DNA of 64,000 nt from Bacteroidota bacterium. GTDB taxonomy: Bacteria > Bacteroidota > Bacteroidia > Bacteroidales > UBA10428. This document shows positions 33,423-43,139 of the stretch, one piece after another. A program made the position numbers and the translations under genes. Every line of letters starts with the position of its first letter. Within the stretch, counting starts at the first letter, position 1. The notes beneath the pieces are model-generated. The model saw nothing but the letters and a program-made list of their open reading frames with translations, ran no database searches and was not told the DNA's origin. Location of the stretch: assembly GCA_023442525.1 (NCBI GenBank), contig JAEZZA010000029.1, positions 120,061 to 184,060 of the forward strand, read 5' to 3'.

Positions 33423-34754
33423 TTATTGATTTTCAAATTTATTCAGAATCATAGCCTGGTAGCCCACATGAAGCATATATGCATCAAGAATTATAAGGGC
33501 TGTAAATGCCTCCACCACGGGCCACATCCTGGCCACAATGGTCGGATCGCGCCTTGTTACGGCAGCGAGTTCTTTATTTTCGAGACTCACCTTATCGATT
33601 GTATGCTGCGGTTTGGCAATAGTGGGTGTAGGTTTAACAGCCACCCGGGCTACTATGTCCTGACCTGTTGTGAGTCCGCCTGTTATTCCGCCGGCATGAT
33701 TGGAGTCGAAAAGTACCTTTCCGTCTTTTACCCGCATGGTGTCGTTGCATTGTGATCCGGTCATTTTCGCCGCTTCCATTCCGCAGCCGATTTCTACAGC
33801 TTTAACTGTTCCGATACTCATCAACCGGCCCAATTCGCCGTCGAGCTTGTTGAAAACCGGTTCGCCCATTCCGGGAGGCACTCCTGTTACAACCACCTCA
33901 ACAATTCCTCCTGACGAGTCGCCTTCCGTCATGATTCGCAAAATCTCATCATACATGGCTCCGGCAGTATCCGGATCGGGACAGAACAGTTTGGGATTTA
34001 TGCCATATTTCTCTCTGACTTCCTGCTCATTGTAAACAGGCCGTTTAATGTCAGGGATTCTTTTCTCCAGATCGGCAAGCAGTGCTGCTTTTTCAAAAAA
34101 GCGAAGTCCTTCATGGAATTTCCCCGATGCAAACAGATCAAGATAAACGGGGTCGTATTGTTTCCGGACTTCCCTGTAAGCGTCTGCTTTTTTCAGTATT
34201 TCACTCAAAGGCATATCCTTCATACGAATCCCGGCTGCTTCGCGGACAAAAGACACAACCTGTATTCCACGATCCTTTAATATACGTTTGGCGATGCAGC
34301 CGGCAGCAACAATCGAAGAAGTATATCTTCCGCTGAAAAATCCGGCACCTATTGAATCATCCCACGATCCGTATTTCTGATATGATGCGTATGAAGCATG
34401 TCCGGGGCGTGGTGTCCGGTTTGTCGACCGGTATTGCTCTATATGTTCGAGGTGACGGTCGACGTTTGGAATCAGAATCACCAATGGAGTTCCGTTGGTA
34501 AAGCCCTCATTCTTAAATCCCGGCATGGTATCGGCCGCATTAACTCCGCTATATATAATCGGCACATCTGCCTCACGCCGTGGAGAAGTGAGTTCACCCT
34601 GACCGGGCTTACGGAGCATGAGTTCAATATAAATTTCCTCTTCGTTGAAATGATATCCGGGAGGTACTCCCTGCATGTTTATAGATAATCCTTCCTGATA
34701 AGAACCTCCGGCAACCGTAGTCCGGAATAAAGTGCCATAAGTACAGCCCAGCAT
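33423..34754 (-). CDS. aroC: Divergent chorismate synthase
   Basis: A 443-residue protein aligning with AroC over its length (TYGTLFR, GVPPG, RPGHASYASYQKYG, GVPPGMGEPVFNKLDGEL, SNHAGGITGG, KPTPTIAKPQHTID). It would convert EPSP to chorismate using reduced FMN. Two features are abnormal: the N-terminal Gly-Glu-Ser-His active-site block is Gly-Gly-Ser-Tyr (16-19), so the conserved His19 of the E. coli enzyme is Tyr, and the GGGRSSARE block reads FFSGRYTSS (139-147). His119 in RPGHA is kept. An insertion of about 50 residues (around 175-255) makes it longer than the usual 350-390. It lies 15 bp after aroA on the same strand, which supports a shikimate-pathway role. Confidence 0.82.
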   Translation of the reverse strand: MLGCTYGTLFRTTVAGGSYQEGLSINMQGVPPGYHFNEEEIYIELMLRKPGQGELTSPRREADVPIIYSGVNAADTMPGFKNEGFTNGTPLVILIPNVDRHLEHIEQYRSTNRTPRPGHASYASYQKYGSWDDSIGAGFFSGRYTSSIVAAGCIAKRILKDRGIQVVSFVREAAGIRMKDMPLSEILKKADAYREVRKQYDPVYLDLFASGKFHEGLRFFEKAALLADLEKRIPDIKRPVYNEQEVREKYGINPKLFCPDPDTAGAMYDEILRIMTEGDSSGGIVEVVVTGVPPGMGEPVFNKLDGELGRLMSIGTVKAVEIGCGMEAAKMTGSQCNDTMRVKDGKVLFDSNHAGGITGGLTTGQDIVARVAVKPTPTIAKPQHTIDKVSLENKELAAVTRRDPTIVARMWPVVEAFTALIILDAYMLHVGYQAMILNKFENQ

Positions 34755-34769
34755 ATATAGAATTTATAG

Positions 34770-36032
34770 TTACAACTGTTTTATATCAGCCCCCAGGCGA
34801 GTCATATCTTTTACGAATCCGGGGTAGGTTACTGATGCGGCTTCGGCAGTGTCGACAATTGTCACACCCGAAGCTGCAAGCCCTGCAATTGAAAGAGCCA
34901 TTACCAGGCGGTGATCATTGTATCCGTGCACTTCGGCTCCGTGCAGTTTACTTTGATGTATGATCAGTCCGTCGGGCATCTCCTGAACACTCGCGCCCAT
35001 TTTGGTAAGTTCTTTCGCCATTGCGGCAATACGGTCGCATTCCTTCAATCTTGCCTGAGGAACATTGAGCAGCCTTGTTGTTCCCGAGGCAAAACATCCG
35101 GCGACAGCCATGGCAGGCAAGGCATCCGGAGTTGCATTCATATCAATGTCGATTCCCCTGAGATTTCCACCTTTTACAATTACACCTTCACGACTATGTC
35201 GCAACGATACTCCCATCTTCTCAAAATATCCGAACACTTCCTTATCACCCTGATGATCATTGAAGTCAAGTCCGCTGATGAGTACTTCCGAACCGGTGAT
35301 AGCCGCTGCACACAATGGAAATGTGGCTGTTGAGAAATCTGCAGGAATACTCCGCTCAAAAGATCTGTATTTCTGTCCGCCTTTTATTCTGAACCAATCC
35401 AGACCCTTGTTTTCAAAGCGAATATTCATCCTTCTGAGCCAGTCGAGTGTGATCTCAACGTAAGGTCTTTCATTTAAATTTTCTACAATAATTTCAGTAT
35501 CTCCGGGAGCAAGAGGACATGCAATAAGGAGGGCAGTAAGAAACTGGGAGCTTACTCCGTTTACTGTTGTTTTTCCGCCCTGAACAGGACCTTTGATTGT
35601 AAATGGGCATTTCCCGTCGGCAGATTCGACAACTTCGGCGCCAAGATTCTGCAAAGCCGATAATAAAGGCATCATTGGCCTTTGGCGGATTGATTTGTCG
35701 CCGTCGAAAGAGACAGGATGAGCCCCGAGTGCGTACAATGCTGTAAAAATCCTTAATGATGTACCTGAATTGCCTGCATTAAAACTGGTGCAACCGGGTC
35801 CGGGGGCTCCGCCAATACCTTTGATCAGCCATTCATTTCCCAGGTCGACACTGGCTCCCATTTCACGGGCGCCCAAGAGGGCCGACCGGGCATCATCCGA
35901 CATAAGAGGATTTTTTAAAACCGACATGCCTTCGGCAACGGCAGCAATGGCAACTGCCCGAATAGTATGCGATTTGGATGCCGGAACATGGATTGCTCCA
36001 TGCAGCACCGACCTTGACGATGTCAGTTTCAC
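34770..36032 (-). CDS. aroA: 3-phosphoshikimate 1-carboxyvinyltransferase (EPSP synthase)
   Basis: A 420-residue protein with a GTG start. The opening HGAIHVPASKSHTIRAVAIA holds the shikimate-3-phosphate Ser/Lys contacts. NAGNSGTSLRIFTALYALGA is the PEP-binding signature, and the C-terminal LKECDRIAAMAKELTKMGA and HGYNDHRLVMALSIA complete the EPSP-synthase fingerprint. It joins PEP to shikimate-3-phosphate. It is the gene upstream of the divergent aroC, which acts on its product, so the two steps are co-transcribed. Confidence 0.95.
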   Translation of the reverse strand: MKLTSSRSVLHGAIHVPASKSHTIRAVAIAAVAEGMSVLKNPLMSDDARSALLGAREMGASVDLGNEWLIKGIGGAPGPGCTSFNAGNSGTSLRIFTALYALGAHPVSFDGDKSIRQRPMMPLLSALQNLGAEVVESADGKCPFTIKGPVQGGKTTVNGVSSQFLTALLIACPLAPGDTEIIVENLNERPYVEITLDWLRRMNIRFENKGLDWFRIKGGQKYRSFERSIPADFSTATFPLCAAAITGSEVLISGLDFNDHQGDKEVFGYFEKMGVSLRHSREGVIVKGGNLRGIDIDMNATPDALPAMAVAGCFASGTTRLLNVPQARLKECDRIAAMAKELTKMGASVQEMPDGLIIHQSKLHGAEVHGYNDHRLVMALSIAGLAASGVTIVDTAEAASVTYPGFVKDMTRLGADIKQL

Positions 36033-36103
36033 CTGATGGTTTCTTTAGTCATTAAGGATTACTGACGAAGATAATAATAGAAGGAATTAATTGCAAAGGC
36101 AAA

Positions 36104-38791
36104 TTAAAATAACGACATCTGCTCTCCATTTGAGCCGGTATCATGATTTGAGCCGGTATCATGGCTATCGTTCCTTTCATCCGGCTTGCTGCTTTTCTCC
36201 GGTAACTGATCCACTGCCTTCTTCTCGGGAAAACGAACCGGTTCAAGTTCAGCAACCGTTGCAATCTCAAGATTACTCAACTTCTTTCCCCTGGCCTTAA
36301 TATTTCTGACCTCGATAAAATCAGCGGCATCAATAATTTCCGGTTTTTCTTTCCTATGTTTCCCGCCGAATTTAAGTTCGAAACGGGGATAAAAAACCTC
36401 GGTCAATAAAGTCAGTTTGATACCATTATCCTCATCAAGATAACGCCCCGGGTTTTCGGTGGCCTCGGCCTGAAACCTCTTTATATAATGCTTTTTCACG
36501 TTACCGTCGTAATACACTACCGTGAACAGGTCAGCCCGATTATACCTGCGAAGAATAAGAACATCTTCTTCAAAATGGGTGGATAATTCATACCCCGACA
36601 ATCGAATGATGCCCGAGCGCGTCATCACCAAAATCCGTTCGTTACCTGAAAATTCACCCAGGTATTCGCCCTTCCCGTCGTCGTTTAACCTCCGCACCGA
36701 AGGATCCCACCAGATTTTCTTCCCTCCAAGTGTGCTTCCGCCCTTTTCCTTGAGTTCAACCTTATGAACAGGATAACGGGTAAGAATATTGCCTATCGAG
36801 GCCCTTCCTTTTATTGCGGTTTCGCTGAATTCCACGTCGAACACCAGATTTTTTATCCTCGGTCGCGGTTTCAGGGTAACCCTCACGGTTTCAGCTTCGC
36901 CATTCGGATTAACCGTCATGTACAGGATCCTGCTTTTCTCTCCCTTGGTGAGGTTGTACTCCTTATCGCGTGTTAAGCTGGTAATGGGACATCTTTTAAT
37001 ATATACGATGCCTGTTTCACCTTCTCTGTAAATAACATTATAAATGGTACGCTCATCATTCTTCTTGAATACACCTGCGTACTCAATATCTTTACCAACA
37101 AACTGTTTTTCCGACACTTTGGTGATCAGGTACTTGCCGTCTTTCCGAATTACCAGTATATCGTCGATATCCGAACAATCACATATATACTCGTCTTTCT
37201 TAAGAGAAGTTCCAATGAATCCTTCAGCCTTGTTTACATACAGTTTCTCGTTGGCAACGGCAACCTCTGTTGCGGTTATCACATCAAACTCACGGATCTC
37301 AGTCTTCCTTTCCTTACCTGCACCATATTTCTTTTTGATCTGGCGATACCATGCTATAGTATAGGGAACAATATTGGCCAGATCGTTCTTTACTTCCTCC
37401 ATCTCTGCCTCCGTCTGCCTGATGAACTCGTCGGCTTTGAATGTGCTGAATTTGGATATTCGCTTGATGGGAATAATTGACAATCTTATCAGATCGTCGC
37501 GCGTGATATCTCTCTTGAGCTTATTGCGAAAAGGTTTCAGTCCATTATCAATGGTTTCAAGGATCGATTCCTCTGTCTTACACTGCTTGATTGGTTCATA
37601 GAGTTCATTCTCGATGAATATCTTTTCAAGCGATGAATAATGCCAGATCTCATCGAGTTCTTCAAGCCTGATTTTCAGCTCGGCGGTAAGCAGTTTCAGC
37701 GTATTATCAGCAGAAACTTTGAGAATATCCGACACTCCGGCGAAAACCGGTTTTTCCTCCCTGATAACACATGCATTGGGAGACACGGGAATCTCACAGT
37801 CGGTAAATGCATATAGCGCATCGATGGTTATATCCTGATCGGTACCCGGAAGAAGGTGTACAATGATCTCAACATTGTTTGACGTATTGTCGTCGATTTT
37901 CCGGATTTTTATCTTACCCTTTTCGTTGGCTTTCAAAATGGAATCGATCAAAGATGCAGTAGTCTGGCCGAAAGGGATGTCGGTGATAACCAATGATTTT
38001 TTATCGAGCTTTGAAATACGGGCCCGGATGCGGACAGAACCTCCACGCAGACCATCGTTGTATTTTGAGACATCAATCAGTCCTCCTGTAGGAAAATCGG
38101 GATACAGCTCAAAAGGTTTACCCTGCAGCCAGGCAATAGATGCGTCTATCAGTTCATTAAAATTATGAGGAAGAATTTTTGATGCAAGTCCCACAGCAAT
38201 ACCCTCCACTCCCTGAGCAAGCAAAAGGGGGAATTTCACCGGAAGTGTAACGGGTTCTTTATTTCGCCCGTCATAAGAAAGTTTCCAGGCAGTGGTTTTG
38301 GGATTAAACACCACTTCGAGAGCGAATTTCGAAAGGCGGGCTTCAATATAACGGGCAGCTGCCGCTGCATCTCCGGTATATATGTTACCCCAGTTCCCCT
38401 GGGTATCAATGAGTAATCCTTTCTGACCGAGTTGAACCAATGCATCACCAATAGAAGCATCGCCATGCGGATGAAACTGCATGGTCTGACCTATGATGTT
38501 GGCAACCTTGTTATAACGTCCATCCTCAATCTGCCTCATGGCATGCAGTATTCTTCGCTGCACCGGCTTGAGGCCGTCGTCAATATGAGGAACCGCACGT
38601 TCCAGAATTACATACGACGCATAGTCAAGAAACCAGTCCTTGTATTTACCTGCAAGTTCAGTAACATGACGCGGGCTGGTAAGCCACTCCTCCGATAACA
38701 ATTCCGGTCCGGGAGTAGTTGATTCCTCCGGATCACCATTTGTCATATTGGTCCCGTTCTCTTCGTTGATATCAAAATTGTCGGAAAGCAT
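36104..38791 (-). CDS. parC: DNA topoisomerase IV subunit A
   Basis: An 895-residue type IIA topoisomerase A subunit. KDWFLDYASYVILERAVPHI is the winged-helix entry; AAARYIEARLSKFALEVV holds the catalytic Tyr. The C-terminal DNA-wrapping region lacks the gyrase GyrA box, fitting topoisomerase IV, which decatenates daughter chromosomes. After residue about 860 the chain becomes charged and repetitive, containing a tandem duplication HDTGSNHDTGSN, and it ends EQMSLF, a match to the sliding-clamp-binding consensus QxxLF. It lies 24 bp downstream of parE on the same strand, so the heterotetramer partners are co-expressed. Confidence 0.93.
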   Translation of the reverse strand: MLSDNFDINEENGTNMTNGDPEESTTPGPELLSEEWLTSPRHVTELAGKYKDWFLDYASYVILERAVPHIDDGLKPVQRRILHAMRQIEDGRYNKVANIIGQTMQFHPHGDASIGDALVQLGQKGLLIDTQGNWGNIYTGDAAAAARYIEARLSKFALEVVFNPKTTAWKLSYDGRNKEPVTLPVKFPLLLAQGVEGIAVGLASKILPHNFNELIDASIAWLQGKPFELYPDFPTGGLIDVSKYNDGLRGGSVRIRARISKLDKKSLVITDIPFGQTTASLIDSILKANEKGKIKIRKIDDNTSNNVEIIVHLLPGTDQDITIDALYAFTDCEIPVSPNACVIREEKPVFAGVSDILKVSADNTLKLLTAELKIRLEELDEIWHYSSLEKIFIENELYEPIKQCKTEESILETIDNGLKPFRNKLKRDITRDDLIRLSIIPIKRISKFSTFKADEFIRQTEAEMEEVKNDLANIVPYTIAWYRQIKKKYGAGKERKTEIREFDVITATEVAVANEKLYVNKAEGFIGTSLKKDEYICDCSDIDDILVIRKDGKYLITKVSEKQFVGKDIEYAGVFKKNDERTIYNVIYREGETGIVYIKRCPITSLTRDKEYNLTKGEKSRILYMTVNPNGEAETVRVTLKPRPRIKNLVFDVEFSETAIKGRASIGNILTRYPVHKVELKEKGGSTLGGKKIWWDPSVRRLNDDGKGEYLGEFSGNERILVMTRSGIIRLSGYELSTHFEEDVLILRRYNRADLFTVVYYDGNVKKHYIKRFQAEATENPGRYLDEDNGIKLTLLTEVFYPRFELKFGGKHRKEKPEIIDAADFIEVRNIKARGKKLSNLEIATVAELEPVRFPEKKAVDQLPEKSSKPDERNDSHDTGSNHDTGSNGEQMSLF
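36128..36163. repeat. 18-bp tandem duplication in the parC 3' end
   Basis: Two perfect copies of an 18-bp unit that encode the repeated hexapeptide HDTGSN in the disordered tail of ParC. It is in frame, so the duplication changes only the linker length before the terminal QMSLF motif. Confidence 0.9.
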
Positions 38792-38815
38792 CCGCTGAAA
38801 GTACTAAAAAATTTA

Positions 38816-40663
38816 TCATCCAATGGCCTCGACAAGGTCTTCTTCGACGCGAAGATTTTCAATAATGAAATCCTGTCGTTCTTGTGTGTTCTTTCCCATA
38901 AAGAAAGGAAGTATGTCCTGAACATGATCACCCTTTTTGACTCTTACAGGTTCCAGCCGGATATCTTTGCCTATAAATCGCCGGAATTCATCAGGTGAAA
39001 TTTCGCCAAGACCTTTAAACCTTGTTATCTCAGGGTTACTGCCAAGCTTCTTAATTGCACGTTCCTTTTCTTCTTCCGAATAACAGTAAATAGTTTGTTT
39101 CTTATTTCTTACCCTGAATAAGGGAGTCTGCAGAATGAATAAATGGCCCTGTCGTACTAGTTCCGGAAAAAACTGCAGGAAAAAGGTCATCATCAACAGC
39201 CTGATATGCATACCGTCGACATCGGCATCGGTGGCTATCACTACATTGTTATAACGAAGGTTTTCCAATCCGTCTTCAATATCCAAAGCTGCCTGTAACA
39301 GATTAAATTCCTCATTTTCATAAACGATCTTTTTGGTAAGACCGTATGTATTCAGCGGTTTCCCTTTCAGGCTGAACACAGCCTGTGTGCTGACATCCCT
39401 TGATGTGGTAATGGAACCGCTTGCCGAATCACCCTCGGTAATGAAAATTGTCGATTCCAGTCTTCGTTCATCATTGTCGTTTAAATGAACCTTGCAGTCG
39501 CGGAGTTTCCTGTTATGCAGACTCGATTTCTTTGCACGTTCGCGTGCCAGTTTCTGAATGCCGGAGATTGCTTTTCGTTCCTTTTCAGATTCCAGGATTT
39601 TTTTAAGAAGGATGTCTGCTGTTTCCGAATGCTTGTGAAGGTAATTATCGAGATGTTTTTTTACGAAATCAGTAATGAAATTGCGTATGGAAACACCACC
39701 CGGTGACATTTCCTTTGAACCGAGCTTGGTTTTGGTTTGTGATTCAAACACGGGCTCCTCGACTTTGATGCTGAATGCAGCTATAACAGATGTACGGATA
39801 TCCGAAGGGTCGTAATCCTTTTTATAGAATTCGCGGATGGTACGTACCAGTGCTTCCTTAAATGCGGCCAGGTGCGTTCCGCCCTGGGTGGTATGCTGTC
39901 CGTTTACAAAGGTATAATAGTTCTCACCATAATGGCTTCCATGTGTTAGAGCCAGTTCAATATCTTCGTCCTTCAGGTGAATAATGGGATATAAGCCGTC
40001 GCCGTTCACATTTTCCCTAAGGAGATCCACCAGTCCCTCTTTTGAAAAGAAGGGAGTTCCGTTAAAATAAATGGTAAGCCCGGAATTCAGATATACATAA
40101 TTCTTGATCATGGCTTCCACATAATCTTCCACGAATCTGAAATGTCCGAACAACTTCTGGTCGGGGACAAATGAAACCAGTGTTCCGTTTTTCAGCTGGG
40201 CCTGCTGTTCGGGAAGATCTTCCTGTAGTTCGCCCTCGCTGAACCGTACCGACTTGACCTTTCCGTCGCGGAACGACTTGATTTCGAAAAAGTTGGATAG
40301 GGCATTAACTGCCTTAATACCTACACCGTTCAACCCAACCGATTTCTTAAATACCCTTGAATCGTATTTGGCGCCGGTATTCATTTTTGAAACCACGTCA
40401 AGCACCTTTCCTAAAGGAATACCACGTCCGTAGTCGCGTATCTGAACCGTGTTCTCATTAATGGTAATTTCGATCGACTTACCAAATCCCATCATATATT
40501 CATCGATGGAATTATCCAGCACCTCCTTGAGCAGAACGTAAATACCATCATCCTGTGCCGATCCGTCGCCCAGTTTTCCAATGTACATTCCCGGGCGTTT
40601 CCGTATATGCTCCTTCCAATCGAGAGTGCGTATGGTATCTTCCGAATAGTTAACAACAGTCAT
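38816..40663 (-). CDS. parE: DNA topoisomerase IV subunit B
   Basis: A 615-residue subunit from ATG 40663 (a TTG four codons upstream is a weaker alternative). The GHKL ATPase has DNSIDEYMMGFG, RDYGRGIPLGKV and KSVGLNGVGIKAVNALS. The TOPRIM domain carries FITEGDSASGS and ATDADVDGMHIRLLMMTFFL, with the metal-binding Asp triad. The length (no large insert as in GyrB) and the partner gene parC immediately after it indicate topoisomerase IV. It powers strand passage by ATP hydrolysis. A TAnnTTTG box lies just upstream. Confidence 0.94.
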   Translation of the reverse strand: MTVVNYSEDTIRTLDWKEHIRKRPGMYIGKLGDGSAQDDGIYVLLKEVLDNSIDEYMMGFGKSIEITINENTVQIRDYGRGIPLGKVLDVVSKMNTGAKYDSRVFKKSVGLNGVGIKAVNALSNFFEIKSFRDGKVKSVRFSEGELQEDLPEQQAQLKNGTLVSFVPDQKLFGHFRFVEDYVEAMIKNYVYLNSGLTIYFNGTPFFSKEGLVDLLRENVNGDGLYPIIHLKDEDIELALTHGSHYGENYYTFVNGQHTTQGGTHLAAFKEALVRTIREFYKKDYDPSDIRTSVIAAFSIKVEEPVFESQTKTKLGSKEMSPGGVSIRNFITDFVKKHLDNYLHKHSETADILLKKILESEKERKAISGIQKLARERAKKSSLHNRKLRDCKVHLNDNDERRLESTIFITEGDSASGSITTSRDVSTQAVFSLKGKPLNTYGLTKKIVYENEEFNLLQAALDIEDGLENLRYNNVVIATDADVDGMHIRLLMMTFFLQFFPELVRQGHLFILQTPLFRVRNKKQTIYCYSEEEKERAIKKLGSNPEITRFKGLGEISPDEFRRFIGKDIRLEPVRVKKGDHVQDILPFFMGKNTQERQDFIIENLRVEEDLVEAIG

Positions 40664-40685
40664 TCCTTGAAACAATTTTACGGCG

Positions 40686-40693
40686 CAAAATTA
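40686..40693 (-). promoter_or_regulatory. Candidate -7 box for parE-parC
   Basis: On the minus strand the site reads TAATTTTG, a match to TAnnTTTG, 22 bp upstream of the parE ATG. Confidence 0.45.
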
Positions 40694-40808
40694 ACATAAA
40701 GTCAGTTCAGACTTCCATTTCTTTATCAACATTCGAGTAACAGGATGAAGGTAAAAACGTTGTGGATTCCCTTTCCTACAGGGCAGAGAAAATATTGAGT
40801 CTTCGAAT

Positions 40809-42539
40809 TCAGGCCTCAAACCATTTCCCTACTTCTTCCACGCTCAAACCCTTTAATCCCAGTTTGTTCTTCTTATTATAGCCATTAAGGTCGTTCGACA
40901 ACCTGGAGGGTTTGGCTTCTTTCAGTTTTTCCAGGGTTATGTATCCCAGTTTCTTCAGCGGTTCAATCCAGTATTCCGGTATACCTTTTTCAATATACTT
41001 ATCAGCCGCATCTTCCTGAATTACAGGTGCCTTTTCGGGCTTCATCTGGGGGAAGAAAAGTACATCCTGGATGCTGGGCTGATTGGTCATGATCATGGTG
41101 AGCCTGTCGATACCAACTCCCAACCCGGATGCCTGCGGCATGCCATATTCCAAAGCTCTCAGAAAATCCTGGTCGATGAACATGGCTTCATCATCGCCCT
41201 TCTCGGATAACCGGAGTTGTTCCTGGAACCGTTCGCGCTGGTCGATCGGGTCGTTTAGTTCGGAATAAGCGTTGCATAGCTCTTTGGAGTTGACAATAAG
41301 CTCAAACCGTTCGGTAAGCCGGGGATCCGACCGGTGTTTTTTGCATAAAGGCGACATCTCAACCGGGTAGTCCATTATAAAAGTCGGCTGTAGCAGGTGG
41401 GGCTCCACTTTTTCGCCGAAAATCTCGTCAATGAGCTTTCCTTTCCCCATTGAAGGATCAGTTTCTATTCCCAGATCGCGGCAGGCCATGCGAAGTTGGT
41501 CCTCATCCATTTCAAGAATATCTATCCCTGCATACTGGCGGATGGCATCGGCCATCGACAGCCGGGCAAACGGCCTTTTAAAATCAATAACGGCATCGCC
41601 ATAAGGCACCCGGGTTGTACCATGGAGGTCTAGTGCTACCCTTTCGAGCATTTCTTCAACGAAATCCATCATCCATAAATAGTCCTTCCAGGCCACATAT
41701 ATTTCAAGTACTGTAAATTCCGGGTTATGTGTGCGGTCCATGCCCTCGTTCCGGAAATCTTTCGAAAACTCGTAAACACCTTCGAACCCGCCCACGAGTA
41801 ACCGTTTAAGATACAGTTCGTCAGCTATGCGCAGATATAATGGTATGTCGAGCGCGTTATGATGAGTAATGAACGGTCGGGCTGTAGCCCCGCCGGGAAT
41901 AGCTTGCAGAACGGGAGTTTCAACTTCCAGGTAACCTTTTGAATTAAACAGGTTACGCATGGAGTTGATGATCTTCGTACGTTTGATAAATACATCCTTC
42001 ACACCGGGATTAACGATCAGATCGACATACCGCTGACGATACCTGAACTCGGGATCGGTAACGGCATCGTAAATCTGACCGTCTTTTTCCTTTACTATAG
42101 GCAGTGGTTTTATCGATTTACCGAGCAGGGAGATTTCCTTAACATGAATGGAAATTTCTCCCATCTGGGTGATAAAAACAAATCCCTTGACACCGATAAA
42201 ATCACCTATATCGAGTAGTTTTTTGAATACTGTGTTATACCAGGTTTTGTCTTCGCCGGGACAAATATCATCGCGTTTCAGGTAAATCTGTATCCGGCCG
42301 TACTCATCCTGGATTTCGGCAAACGAGGCACTTCCCATAATGCGTTTGCTCATCAGTCGTCCTGCAATGGAAACATCACTGAACCTGTCATCTCCTTCTT
42401 TAAATTCTTCCCGGATCTGACGGGTGTTTACATCCACCGGATACATGGCAGCAGGATATGGCTCAATCCCGAGTTTTCTTAATTCATCCAGTGACTGGCG
42501 CCTGATAATTTCCTGTTCGCTTAATTCAACGTGACTCAT
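40809..42539 (-). CDS. lysS: Lysyl-tRNA synthetase, class II
   Basis: A 576-residue enzyme from ATG 42539 (MSHVELSEQEIIRRQSL). The N-terminal OB-fold anticodon-binding domain (about 50-150) is followed by the class II catalytic core: motif 2 FRNEGMDRTHNPEFTVLE, motif 3 GLGVGIDRLTMIM, and ETPVLQAIPGGATARPF. It charges tRNA-Lys. The C-terminal extension of about 70 residues (IPEYWIEPLKKLGYITLEK and NKLGLKGLSVEEV) is seen in Bacteroidota LysS proteins. The in-frame extension upstream of 42539 crosses the promoter box and is rejected. It is divergent from aroK with only 69 bp between the starts. Confidence 0.95.
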   Translation of the reverse strand: MSHVELSEQEIIRRQSLDELRKLGIEPYPAAMYPVDVNTRQIREEFKEGDDRFSDVSIAGRLMSKRIMGSASFAEIQDEYGRIQIYLKRDDICPGEDKTWYNTVFKKLLDIGDFIGVKGFVFITQMGEISIHVKEISLLGKSIKPLPIVKEKDGQIYDAVTDPEFRYRQRYVDLIVNPGVKDVFIKRTKIINSMRNLFNSKGYLEVETPVLQAIPGGATARPFITHHNALDIPLYLRIADELYLKRLLVGGFEGVYEFSKDFRNEGMDRTHNPEFTVLEIYVAWKDYLWMMDFVEEMLERVALDLHGTTRVPYGDAVIDFKRPFARLSMADAIRQYAGIDILEMDEDQLRMACRDLGIETDPSMGKGKLIDEIFGEKVEPHLLQPTFIMDYPVEMSPLCKKHRSDPRLTERFELIVNSKELCNAYSELNDPIDQRERFQEQLRLSEKGDDEAMFIDQDFLRALEYGMPQASGLGVGIDRLTMIMTNQPSIQDVLFFPQMKPEKAPVIQEDAADKYIEKGIPEYWIEPLKKLGYITLEKLKEAKPSRLSNDLNGYNKKNKLGLKGLSVEEVGKWFEA

Positions 42540-42555
42540 TCTGCAAAATTTTGGG

Positions 42556-42563
42556 CAAATATA
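42556..42563 (-). promoter_or_regulatory. Candidate -7 box for lysS
   Basis: The minus-strand site reads TATATTTG, a match to TAnnTTTG, 16 bp upstream of the lysS ATG. Confidence 0.5.
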
Positions 42564-42596
42564 CCATTTTAGAAACAGTTTAACCTTCAAACTACT

Positions 42597-42604
42597 TAAC
42601 TTTG
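42597..42604 (+). promoter_or_regulatory. Candidate -7 box for aroK
   Basis: TAACTTTG matches TAnnTTTG but ends only 4 bp before the aroK ATG. If used, transcription would start at or within a base or two of the start codon, giving a leaderless message. Confidence 0.4.
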
Positions 42605-42608
42605 CTCC

Positions 42609-43139
42609 ATGCGTTACTACATAATCGGATACAAAAACAGCGGGAAGACGACATTTGGCCGTAAGCTGGCTGAATGCCTGAACATGGGCTTCATTGATGT
42701 GGATGAATACCTCGAACAGAAAGAGAAAAAAAGTATTCCCGAACTATATACCGCACTGGGTGAAGAAAAGTTTCGTCATGCCGAATGGAAAGCATTGAAA
42801 GAAGTGTCCAAAAACGATAACGTAGTTGTTGCAACAGGTGGGGGTGCTCCCTGCAACTGCGATAACATGAATATCATGGAGAAAACAGGCGAAGTAATTT
42901 ACCTGAAGGTGTCCGAGGCTACATTGCTCAACCGCCTGAGTGTTGCAGCTCATGAACGTCCTATTGTTAAAGGCAAGAATGAACAACAACTAAAAGAATA
43001 CCTTAACGATCTTCGCGAAAGATGCGAACATCATTACCTGAGAGCTAAATACACCGTGGATGGTGAAAAGATTTTACCTGAGGAGCTCGCTGACGATTTA
43101 AAAAGGCAGATCGTTGGGCTCCGCTTCGCCGGGAGGTAA
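42609..43139 (+). CDS. aroK: Shikimate kinase
   Basis: A 176-residue P-loop kinase. GYKNSGKTTFGRKLAE is the Walker A motif; FIDVDEYLEQKEKKSIPELY binds shikimate through the Asp; VVATGGGAPC is the Gly-rich substrate loop; ERPIVKG is in the lid/Arg region. It phosphorylates shikimate, feeding AroA, whose gene lies 7 kb away. The 3' end overlaps the convergent DUF3127 gene by 42 bp, so both C termini are encoded on opposite strands of the same DNA. Confidence 0.94.
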   Translation: MRYYIIGYKNSGKTTFGRKLAECLNMGFIDVDEYLEQKEKKSIPELYTALGEEKFRHAEWKALKEVSKNDNVVVATGGGAPCNCDNMNIMEKTGEVIYLKVSEATLLNRLSVAAHERPIVKGKNEQQLKEYLNDLRERCEHHYLRAKYTVDGEKILPEELADDLKRQIVGLRFAGR

